DNA of 33,797 bases, from positions 1-33,797 of the forward strand of contig JAFDHQ010000020.1 in the NCBI GenBank assembly GCA_019308685.1, given 5' to 3'. The notes beneath the pieces were generated by a model. It worked only from the letters and a program-made list of their open reading frames with translations. It was not told where the DNA came from and did no database searches. Positions within the stretch are counted from its first letter, which is position 1, and each line of letters begins with the position of its first letter. This document shows positions 10,304-18,056 of this stretch, piece after piece. The DNA is from Deltaproteobacteria bacterium (GTDB taxonomy: Bacteria > Desulfobacterota > Desulfobacteria > Desulfobacterales > UBA11574). Both the position numbers and the translations under genes were made by a program.

Positions 10304-10980
10304 AACGTATCATAGTGTTTGGCCTCATTTCGTTGTTTTTCGTTTCGGGCTGCGCATGGTTCCAGCCAGAAGAAGAAAAAACGGCACAGGAACTTGCAAG
10401 GGATGGAATGGATCAATTCAACCGTGAAAGATATAACGAATCCATAGCATCCTTTGAGAAACTCAAAGACTGGTATCCTTTCAGTAAATTTGTGCCTTTT
10501 GCGGAATTGAAAATAGCCGATGCCAATTATAATATAAAAGAGTATGAAGAAGCGGTTGCAGCATATGAAGAGTTTGAAAGTCTTCATCCCCGTAATGAGG
10601 CCATACCCTACGTTATATATAAAATCGGGCTCTGTTATTTCAAGCAGATCGATACTGTCGACAGAGATCAAACCACGGCGAAGAAGGCACTTAATACGTT
10701 TAACCGTCTTAAGAAACAGTTTCCGGGAGATTCATATGCGATCAAAGCCGAAGAACATATCAAAAAATGTTTGAAAAGCCTTACCGGGCACGAACTTTAT
10801 GTTGGACTTTTTTATTTAAAAAGCAAACATTACAAAGCCGCTTTGCATCGTTTCAAGACAATCCTCACCAAATACTCTGATGTGGGCGTCCACCAAAAGG
10901 CTTTGCAGCATATCGCCACCTGTGAGGCACTGTTGAAAGAACAGGAAGAGAAAAAGGTCTCTCAACAGAAAATAAATTAA
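10300..10980 (+). CDS. bamD: Outer-membrane protein assembly factor BamD-like TPR lipoprotein
   Basis: Lipobox (FVSGCAW), TPR-like [32 protein letters not shown]; 4-bp overlap with trxB. Confidence 0.85.
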   Translation: MKRIIVFGLISLFFVSGCAWFQPEEEKTAQELARDGMDQFNRERYNESIASFEKLKDWYPFSKFVPFAELKIADANYNIKEYEEAVAAYEEFESLHPRNEAIPYVIYKIGLCYFKQIDTVDRDQTTAKKALNTFNRLKKQFPGDSYAIKAEEHIKKCLKSLTGHELYVGLFYLKSKHYKAALHRFKTILTKYSDVGVHQKALQHIATCEALLKEQEEKKVSQQKIN

Positions 10981-11068
10981 ACTCCATCAGACCTTAGGAA
11001 AAATACTTTACATCCTTATTATTTCGTTGTACTTAAACCGGTTCAGAAAGATAAAAGGAGAAATGATA

Positions 11069-11260
11069 ATGGCCAAAATATGTGAAATCTGCGGAAAAAA
11101 ACCGCTTGTTGGAAATAATATAAGCCACGCCCACAATGTGACAAAACGTCGATTTAATCCAAACCTTCAGAAGGTACGGGCAGTCTATAACGGCAGGGTC
11201 AAAAGGATAATGGTCTGCACCAACTGTATAAAATCAGGCCATATCGTTAAAGCGCCATAG
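11069..11260 (+). CDS. rpmB: 50S ribosomal protein L28 (zinc-binding form; start 11063 or 11069, not 11027)
   Basis: [36 protein letters not shown]...[10 protein letters not shown] with CxxC...CxxC. Confidence 0.95.
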   Translation: MAKICEICGKKPLVGNNISHAHNVTKRRFNPNLQKVRAVYNGRVKRIMVCTNCIKSGHIVKAP

Positions 11261-11283
11261 GTCTATATTGGAAACAAATTAAG

Positions 11284-11423
11284 TTTCCAATGCAGAAATG
11301 AGCAATTTTTAGCAAGGTCAAGGAAATCAAGGAACACCGCGGAGGCGTACACGTAGTACGCCGCACAAGTGATTCCGCAGATTGACGCAGAGATTGCGGA
11401 AAAGGGCCATTTCTGGATGGAAA
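11284..11423. repeat. MITE-like palindromic element (140 bp), TIR TTTCCAtccAGAAATGG, near-perfect 9-bp TSD
   Basis: Ends tttccaatgcagaaatg... and ...catttctggatggaaa; central palindrome gcgtacacgtagtacgc; flanked by caaattaag (11275-11283) and ctaattaag (11424-11432). Confidence 0.8.
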
Positions 11424-11435
11424 CTAATTAAGGAG

Positions 11436-13538
11436 CTACGCGTTTATTCTCTTTACTTCTTGTATGTGTTTTATCTTCCGGATGTCCGATAGAACTTTTT
11501 TAAGATGTTCGGTATTTTTAACGGCCAGGGTAAAATAGATGTCAACGATTTTACTTTCCCGGGTTTCCGTATGTGCGCTGAGTATATTTGAACCGTTTTT
11601 GCTGATATTGGAAGTGATGTCAGCCAGTAGTCCCACTCTGTCGTAAGATCGAATTATAATTTTTACGGGATAGGTATCTGCAATATCGATGTTCCACTCT
11701 ACGTCGATTTGTCGTTCGGGGCTCATTTTCAGAGCGTTGACACAGTTGGTCCGGTGAACGGTCACTCCATAGCCCCTGGTGATATACCCTGTAATCGGAT
11801 CTCCGGGAACCGGCTGGCAGCATTTTCCGAACTTTATCAGGATATCATCAACGCCCTTTACAACCACACCTTCCCTCGGCTTTTTCTTCCGTACACGGCC
11901 TACGATTTTGTTAAAGAGCGATTCGTGCTCTTTTTCTTGCTCGGGTTTAGGGGTAATTTTTCGTACGATCTGTAAAGGGGTAATTTTACCATAACCGACA
12001 TTTGCAATCAGATCATCGATATGTTTGAAGCCAAAAAGTTCAACAACCTTATCAATCTCTTCCGATTTTAAAAGGGCATTAAAATTAAGACGGTATTTGC
12101 GAAAAGCCTTTTCGCACATCTCCCGGCCAAGGGAAATGCTCCGTTCTTTTTCCTGGATTTTGATCCACTGTCTTATTCTGGAACGGGCCTTGACCGTCTT
12201 GACAAAATTCAACCAGTCCTTGCTCGGATGGCCCTTCTTTGATGTAAAAATTTCAACAGTGTCTCCAGTTTTTAATTCATATTGAAGGGGAACAATACGG
12301 CCGTTTACCTTGGCGCCGGCGCATTGATTTCCGACTTCTGTATGAATTAAAAAAGCGAAATCGACCGGCGTGGCGCCTCTGGTTAAGGATTTTATTTCTC
12401 CTCTGGGAGTATAAACGTAAACTTCATCCGGAAAGAGATCGATTCGAACATTTTCCAGAAATTCATCCGGATCTCTGAAATCTTCCTGGTGTTCCACAAG
12501 ATCTTGAATCCAGGAAAATGTTTTGGTCATCTTTTCGTTTAAACGGCAACCTTCCTTGTAGCTCCAGTGAGCGGCAATGCCGGATTTGGCGACCTTATCC
12601 ATTTCTCGGGTTCGTATCTGTATCTCTATTCGTTCACCAAAAGGCCCAATAACTGTAGTGTGTAAGGATTGGTACATATTGGCTTTGGGAACACCGATAT
12701 AGTCTTTGAACTTTTTGGCAACCGGTTTCCAGAGGGAATGTATTGAACCAAGAACTTCATAGCACTGAGGTATTGTATCGAGGATTATCCTGAATGCAAT
12801 AATATCGTACACTTCTTCAAATTCAAGGTTCTGGGAAACCATTTTTTTATAGATGCTGTAAAAATTCTTATATCTTCCCAGAACTTCGCATTTCAAATTG
12901 TGCTCATCCATTTTTTTCTGAATGAAGCTTTTAACGCTTTCTATTTTAGAATATTCTTCAGGTTGAAGATACCTAAACGAGGTGTCTTCCAGTTCCTTTT
13001 TTATCCAGTAAATACCCAGACGGGCTGCAATAGGAGCATAGATATCAATGGTTTCCCGCGCTATTTTTCTCCTTTTTTTCTCCGAGTGAAACTCAAGTGT
13101 TCTCATATTGTGAAGCCGGTCCGCAAGCTTGATCAGTATGACCCGGATATCGTCCGCCATGGCAAGAATCATCTTTCTGATACTTTCGGCCTGGCGTGCC
13201 TGAGAGCTGCTACTAAAGGGAAGCGCACTCAATTTGGTTACCCCGGAGACAATATGTGTAATTTCCTCTCCGAACATCGCATTTATTTCTTCCGGGGTGG
13301 CATGGGTATCTTCGACCACATCGTGCAACAGGCCGGATGCAACGCTGATAACATCGAGTTTCATGTCAGCCAGAATGCCGGCGACTTCCAAGGGGTGAGA
13401 AAGATAGGGCTCTCCGGACAGACGTACCTGACCATCGTGGACCCTAGCCGAGTAAATATAGGCACGGTCTAAGATGTCCAGATCCGCATCCGGATAATAT
13501 TCGGTAATTTTATCAATTATGTCATTGATACGGATCAT
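11436..13538 (-). CDS. RelA/SpoT bifunctional (p)ppGpp synthetase/hydrolase
   Basis: HD motif (ASGLLHDVVEDT), synthetase region (FYSIYKKMV...DIIAFRII), TGS and ACT domains. Confidence 0.95.
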   Translation of the reverse strand: MIRINDIIDKITEYYPDADLDILDRAYIYSARVHDGQVRLSGEPYLSHPLEVAGILADMKLDVISVASGLLHDVVEDTHATPEEINAMFGEEITHIVSGVTKLSALPFSSSSQARQAESIRKMILAMADDIRVILIKLADRLHNMRTLEFHSEKKRRKIARETIDIYAPIAARLGIYWIKKELEDTSFRYLQPEEYSKIESVKSFIQKKMDEHNLKCEVLGRYKNFYSIYKKMVSQNLEFEEVYDIIAFRIILDTIPQCYEVLGSIHSLWKPVAKKFKDYIGVPKANMYQSLHTTVIGPFGERIEIQIRTREMDKVAKSGIAAHWSYKEGCRLNEKMTKTFSWIQDLVEHQEDFRDPDEFLENVRIDLFPDEVYVYTPRGEIKSLTRGATPVDFAFLIHTEVGNQCAGAKVNGRIVPLQYELKTGDTVEIFTSKKGHPSKDWLNFVKTVKARSRIRQWIKIQEKERSISLGREMCEKAFRKYRLNFNALLKSEEIDKVVELFGFKHIDDLIANVGYGKITPLQIVRKITPKPEQEKEHESLFNKIVGRVRKKKPREGVVVKGVDDILIKFGKCCQPVPGDPITGYITRGYGVTVHRTNCVNALKMSPERQIDVEWNIDIADTYPVKIIIRSYDRVGLLADITSNISKNGSNILSAHTETRESKIVDIYFTLAVKNTEHLKKVLSDIRKIKHIQEVKRINA

Positions 13539-13549
13539 CGAAGATTAAT

Positions 13550-13697
13550 GTTTTCGTAAAAAGTCCGATTTAGACGGTTTCGTAAAAAGTTCAAATTCAA
13601 GGCGTGCAAATTTTGTAATTATGAGGCGTGCTTATCGTACGTTGAATGATTACGAAATGCAGCACAACGCAGAAGTTGGACTTTTTACGAGACCGTC
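13550..13697. repeat. MITE-like palindromic element (148 bp) with CGTAAAAAGTCC ends and perfect 9-bp TSD
   Basis: Left ends tttcgtaaaaagtcc (13552-13566) and gacggtttcgtaaaaagttc (13573-13592), right end ggactttttacgagaccgtc; flanked by AAGATTAAT at 13541-13549 and 13698-13706. Confidence 0.8.
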
Positions 13698-13701
13698 AAG
13701 A

Positions 13702-15222
13702 TTAATATGCCTTTGCAAATATAACCCGCCCGCTGCTCGGTCCGCCACAAAATATACAATTACCTTTTTCTGACGGGCCGGACAGGGGAATGCATCTAAT
13801 GGTCACACTTAGATCTTCCTTTATTTTCGATTCACAATGATCTTCCCCGCACCAGTGTGATAATGCAAATCCACCATGAATCTCAGGCTGTTCGGGATTT
13901 TCCGGGGTGAAAAATTCGTAAAAATTTTTTTTATCGTCTAGGGTTATGGAATGAGTTTTTCTAAACAACAGGGCACGATCGAAAAGAGTCTGCTGTATGT
14001 CATCCAAGATATGTGTTATTTCCTCAACAAAATATTCCCTTTTAATCGATGTTTTTTCTCTGTGCCCCTTATCTCTCCTTCCAACATATACCGAGTTGTC
14101 GGCAATGTCTCTGGGACCGATTTCAGCCCGCACCGGAATACCTTTTTTTATCCATTCCCATCCTCTGGCGCCCCCGATTTCGCGATCGTCAATTTCCACT
14201 TCTAGACGGCGGTGGTGATAAAATTTATCTTTCAATTCTTTTGCTAGATTATCAACATAGGTCATAACGGTCATCCTGTCCTCATATTTTCGGATTATGG
14301 GCATCAGAACCACATGTGATGATGCAACCCTGGGCGGAAGAATGATACCATCATCATCACCATGGGTCATTATAAGTCCGCCAATAAGGCGAGTGGAGGC
14401 TCCCCATGAAGTGGTCCAGGCATATTCCTCTTTCTCCATGGAAGACTGGAACGTTATTTCAGAAGCTTTGGCAAAATTCTGCCCCAAAAAGTGTGAGGTG
14501 CCGGCCTGGAGGCCTTTTCTGTCCTGCATCATTGCTTCGATGCACAAGGTGTCTACTGCTCCGGGAAATCTTTCTGAGGCAGTCTTTCTCCCTCTGATTA
14601 CCGGCATGGCCAGGTATTCTTCGGCAAGACGGAAATATACATCGAGCATCAGTTGGGTCCGTTCAATGGCTTCTTCTGCTGTGGCATGGACGGTGTGCCC
14701 TTCCTGCCAAAGAAATTCAGTGGTTCTTAAAAATACACGGGTTCTCATTTCCCATCTGACAACATTTGCCCATTGGTTGATGAGGAGCGGAAGATCGCGA
14801 TAACTTGAAACCCACTTGGAAAATGAATCTCCAATGATGGTTTCAGACGTCGGCCGTACTATTAAGGGCTCATTGAGCATTCCTGAAGGCTCGAGACCGC
14901 CGTTAACCCCTTTTTCAAGTCGGTGATGTGTAACAATTGCACACTCCTTTGCAAAGCCTTCCACATGTTCAGCTTCTTTTTCAAGAAAAGAAAGCGGTAT
15001 AAAAAGAGGGAAATACGCATTTTTAACCCCTGTCTCTTTGAACATATCATCAAGTATGCGCCTTATATTTTCCCAAAGCGCGTATCCCCAGGGTTTAATC
15101 ACCATACATCCTCTCACTGGGGATTGGTCTGCCATTTGAGACGCTTTGACCACCTGCTGGTACCATTCCGGATAATCTTCAGCACGGGTCGGTATTATCG
15201 CAGTTTTGTTTTGTTTGCCCAT
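13702..15222 (-). CDS. proS: Prolyl-tRNA synthetase, short archaeal/eukaryote-type (no bacterial editing insertion)
   Basis: ~506 aa; EDYPEWYQQVVKASQMADQSPVRGCMVIKPWGYALWENI and C-terminal ...CIFCGGPSSGRVIFAKAY. Confidence 0.92.
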   Translation of the reverse strand: MGKQNKTAIIPTRAEDYPEWYQQVVKASQMADQSPVRGCMVIKPWGYALWENIRRILDDMFKETGVKNAYFPLFIPLSFLEKEAEHVEGFAKECAIVTHHRLEKGVNGGLEPSGMLNEPLIVRPTSETIIGDSFSKWVSSYRDLPLLINQWANVVRWEMRTRVFLRTTEFLWQEGHTVHATAEEAIERTQLMLDVYFRLAEEYLAMPVIRGRKTASERFPGAVDTLCIEAMMQDRKGLQAGTSHFLGQNFAKASEITFQSSMEKEEYAWTTSWGASTRLIGGLIMTHGDDDGIILPPRVASSHVVLMPIIRKYEDRMTVMTYVDNLAKELKDKFYHHRRLEVEIDDREIGGARGWEWIKKGIPVRAEIGPRDIADNSVYVGRRDKGHREKTSIKREYFVEEITHILDDIQQTLFDRALLFRKTHSITLDDKKNFYEFFTPENPEQPEIHGGFALSHWCGEDHCESKIKEDLSVTIRCIPLSGPSEKGNCIFCGGPSSGRVIFAKAY

Positions 15223-16301
15223 TCTGAATTCCTATAATTATCAAATTTTTCAACCTCAGCCAGTAAAACCTCGACAAGTTTCTCTTCAGGAAATTTTTTA
15301 ATGACCTTTCCCTTCTTGAAAAGAATCCCTGTGCCATCACCGCCGGCAATACCGATATCCGCCTCTTTGGCTTCTCCCGGCCCGTTGACAATGCAGCCCA
15401 TGATGGCAACTTTAATCGGCACGGGGTTTAACAATAAAGCTTTTTCAATACGTTCCACAATATTAAAGAGATCGATTTTACAGCGTCCGCAGGTCGGGCA
15501 TGATATAATGTCGGGCCCATACCGTCGGATATCAAGTGCTTTCAGAATTTCATATCCCACCCGAACCTCTTCAACAGGGTCCCGTGTTAAAGACACACGA
15601 ATCGTATCTCCGATACCCTCCGCAAGAAGCATTCCAATACCAAGGGATGACTTGGCGATTCCTGAATAAAGCCCTCCCGCCTCTGTTACACCCACATGAA
15701 GCGGCAAATCAGTTTTTGAGGAAATGAGCCTGTACGCCTCTACGGTACGATGTACATCAGAGGCCTTCATGGAGATTTTTATATTGTGAAAATCCAATGA
15801 CTTTATTAAATCAATGTGCCGCATGGCACTTTCAACCATGCCTTCTGCACTTACCCCATTATATTTCTTCAGGATGTCTTTTTCAAGGGAGCCCGCATTA
15901 ACTCCGATTCTGATGGGGATATTAAACGTCTTTGCACAGTCAACAACCGCTTTAATTTTTTTATGACCACCGATATTACCGGGATTTAGCCTCAGCCCGT
16001 CAGCACCTGACTTTATGGCGGCAAGGGCCAGGCGGTAGTCAAAATGGATGTCAGCGATTATCGGAATAGAGACTTTTTTCTTTATTGAAGATATGGCCTC
16101 GGCAGCCTCTTGGTCGGGCACGGCTACCCTTACAATTTCACATCCGGCCGTTTCCAGGCGATGAATTTGTGAAACCGTGGCCGGAACATCTTGAGTAAAT
16201 GTATTTGTCATGGACTGGACTGCAATAGGGGCATTGCCGCCCACCGTTACATTGCCCACCTTAATTGGGCATGTATTTTTTCGTCTTATTAAAAAAGGCA
16301 T
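15195..16301 (-). CDS. ispG: 4-hydroxy-3-methylbut-2-enyl diphosphate synthase
   Basis: VQSMTNTFTQDV, LRLNPGNIGG, ISCPTCGRC, MGCIVNGPGEAKEADIGIAGG. Confidence 0.96.
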   Translation of the reverse strand: MPFLIRRKNTCPIKVGNVTVGGNAPIAVQSMTNTFTQDVPATVSQIHRLETAGCEIVRVAVPDQEAAEAISSIKKKVSIPIIADIHFDYRLALAAIKSGADGLRLNPGNIGGHKKIKAVVDCAKTFNIPIRIGVNAGSLEKDILKKYNGVSAEGMVESAMRHIDLIKSLDFHNIKISMKASDVHRTVEAYRLISSKTDLPLHVGVTEAGGLYSGIAKSSLGIGMLLAEGIGDTIRVSLTRDPVEEVRVGYEILKALDIRRYGPDIISCPTCGRCKIDLFNIVERIEKALLLNPVPIKVAIMGCIVNGPGEAKEADIGIAGGDGTGILFKKGKVIKKFPEEKLVEVLLAEVEKFDNYRNSEWANKTKLR

Positions 16302-16587
16302 AACCGTTTGTTATTAATATGTATTGTCAATATATATAGTGTCGTAACCCGTATAATTTGCTCGCAAAATACGTTTTATGTGTTCATCGACCGATGCGTT
16401 CATAAAACTTTAGCAGGATATATAAGTAGCAGACAGATCTTTTTAGTTCAAGAAAAATACAGATTTTGCATTTGGCTTATAAAAAATATGGGTGTATAAA
16501 GATACAGGGGCTTTGTCCTATATATTCATGGGCAACTCAATTCTTTTGTAAAATTTCCAAGGCATTAATAATAAAAGGAGAAATGAA

Positions 16588-17022
16588 ATGGAACGGCAAC
16601 ATGGCAAAAGATTTGCGGAAAAACACGGGCCGGATGCAACGCCGAACAGTTTAATTAAAAATGAAATTTTAAAAAGGACTCATAAAAATGAAATCCCTTG
16701 CGCGGTTGCTTTTGAAATAGCAGAGGCATTGCAAGTGTCAGCAGATGCAGTGGGTATGACCGCCGACCTGATGGATTATAAGCTGGTAAAATGCCAACTG
16801 GGATTGTTTGGGTATCCGCCAAAAAAAAAGATTGTGAAGTCTCAAGATCCCGTAGCTGAGGACTTAAAGAATGCCATTTCAGACGCGTTGGATCAGGAGA
16901 AACTTTCTTGCAAGAGCGCATGGAAGATCGCCTCGCGATTTAAAATCCACAAAATGAAAATCAGCGGTGCCTGCGAGGCCATGGGGGTCAAGATAACCCA
17001 CTGCCAGCTGGGAGCGTTTTAG
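16588..17022 (+). CDS. Hypothetical protein with two tandem ~39-aa Cys-containing modules ending in CQLGxF
   Basis: RBS aaggag 16575-16580; gapless internal repeat IPCAVAFEIAEALQVSADAVGMTADLMDYKLVKCQLGLF / LSCKSAWKIASRFKIHKMKISGACEAMGVKITHCQLGAF. Confidence 0.75.
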   Translation: MERQHGKRFAEKHGPDATPNSLIKNEILKRTHKNEIPCAVAFEIAEALQVSADAVGMTADLMDYKLVKCQLGLFGYPPKKKIVKSQDPVAEDLKNAISDALDQEKLSCKSAWKIASRFKIHKMKISGACEAMGVKITHCQLGAF

Positions 17023-17189
17023 CGTCCATCCATAAACGGCATCTTTCGGCCCCCGGCAGCGTTCTCGCTCGTTTTCAATCCTTGACATAGCGCGCTATGC
17101 TTGTCGGAGATCCCGTGATGTTTTCGGGGAGGTTGAAAACTCGCTCGGGCCTGGCCGGAAACCAAAACCTACCATTTATGGATGGACAC
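17022..17189. repeat. GTGTCCATCC palindromic element, copy 1 (168 bp)
   Basis: gcgtccatccataaacggcatcttt... to ...cctaccatttatggatggacac; internal gttttcaatcc / ggttgaaaac and catagcgcgctatg; high identity to 32291-32432. Confidence 0.88.
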
Positions 17190-17241
17190 GAATTCGTTAA
17201 GTTTTATTTTTTCCTCCTGACTCAATTATATCCCGTCAATT

Positions 17242-17285
17242 TTCTGACACATCGTTAAATTTCTGATAAAAGAATGATGTCAGAA
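17242..17285. promoter_or_regulatory. Three TTCTGAYA half-sites (two as a perfect 8-bp inverted repeat), candidate activator-binding region
   Basis: TTCTGACA 17242-17249, TTCTGATA 17261-17268, TGTCAGAA 17278-17285. Confidence 0.4.
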
Positions 17286-17356
17286 TTTTTTTTGGAACCC
17301 CAATTAAGGAGCATAACTGTTTATTGTTATTGATATAAAATTATTTTCAAATTTTT

Positions 17357-17372
17357 TGGCACAAAAAGTGCT
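17357..17372 (+). promoter_or_regulatory. Candidate sigma-54 promoter TGGCACAAAAAGTGCT
   Basis: GG/GC dinucleotides spaced as in TGGCAC-N5-TTGCW; 78 bp upstream of the PilZ ORF at 17450. Confidence 0.6.
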
Positions 17373-17449
17373 AACGTGCTGTAATGATAATGAAGGGTCG
17401 GTAAGCTTCTTCGATTCAATAACCCCATGAAAAAGGATCAATTAAATCC

Positions 17450-17908
17450 ATGAAAACGGTTTATGTTAACGATGCCAATCAAGCATCGATAATCTGTCCC
17501 AAATGCGGCTTTACCAAAGAGATAGATATGACGAATTTCAAGAATGCTCAAAAGAGCCTGAAGGGAAAATGCCGATGTGGCGAGGTTTTTGGGTTCAGCA
17601 TCGAATTTCGAAAAAACTACCGCAAGAAAGTCAGACTCGCCGGCGAATACCGTATTAACAGAAAAGAGAAAAAGGGCGAAATCATCGTTGAAGACCTTTC
17701 AATGAATGGCATTCGGTTTGTAAATTTAGGATTACATCAAATTTCGATAGATGATACATTGGAAATAAAATTTGAGTTAGATAACCAGATGAGATCAGAA
17801 ATCAACACACTCGTTCAGGTGGTATGGGTGAAAGATCAAATGGTCGGCGCAAAATTCAGCGGACCGAAATCGTTTAAATCGGAGTTGGGCTTTTATTTGA
17901 GAACATAA
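17450..17908 (+). CDS. Zinc-ribbon-like + PilZ domain protein (paralog of 29854-30312)
   Basis: CPKCGFTK...CRCGEVF, then FRKNYRKKVR (RxxxR) and EDLSMNGIRF (DxSxxG). Confidence 0.85.
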   Translation: MKTVYVNDANQASIICPKCGFTKEIDMTNFKNAQKSLKGKCRCGEVFGFSIEFRKNYRKKVRLAGEYRINRKEKKGEIIVEDLSMNGIRFVNLGLHQISIDDTLEIKFELDNQMRSEINTLVQVVWVKDQMVGAKFSGPKSFKSELGFYLRT

Positions 17909-17982
17909 ATGCCATGTACATGAAAACCTCCGACTCGTGCAAAATTCAGGAAATAATTTTTAAAATTTCAATAATTGAAGAT

Positions 17983-18011
17983 TTGACACGTCAATTGCGG
18001 TCAGATATCTA
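17983..18011 (+). promoter_or_regulatory. Candidate sigma-70 promoter TTGACA-N17-TATCTA
   Basis: Direct reading upstream of the GTG start at 18057. Confidence 0.5.
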
Positions 18012-18056
18012 TTCAATGAATCCCCAAAACAAAAAGCAATAAGGAGGTTCAATTCG

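Noticed and set aside
12900-13472. 190-aa plus-strand ORF
   Set aside because: Antisense to relA/spoT; mirror ORF of a GC-structured coding strand.
14297-14803. 168-aa plus-strand ORF
   Set aside because: Antisense to well-supported proS; no recognisable motifs.
16308-16654. Small ORFs (63 and 62 aa) between ispG and the CQLG protein
   Set aside because: No coding signature; likely intergenic/promoter DNA.
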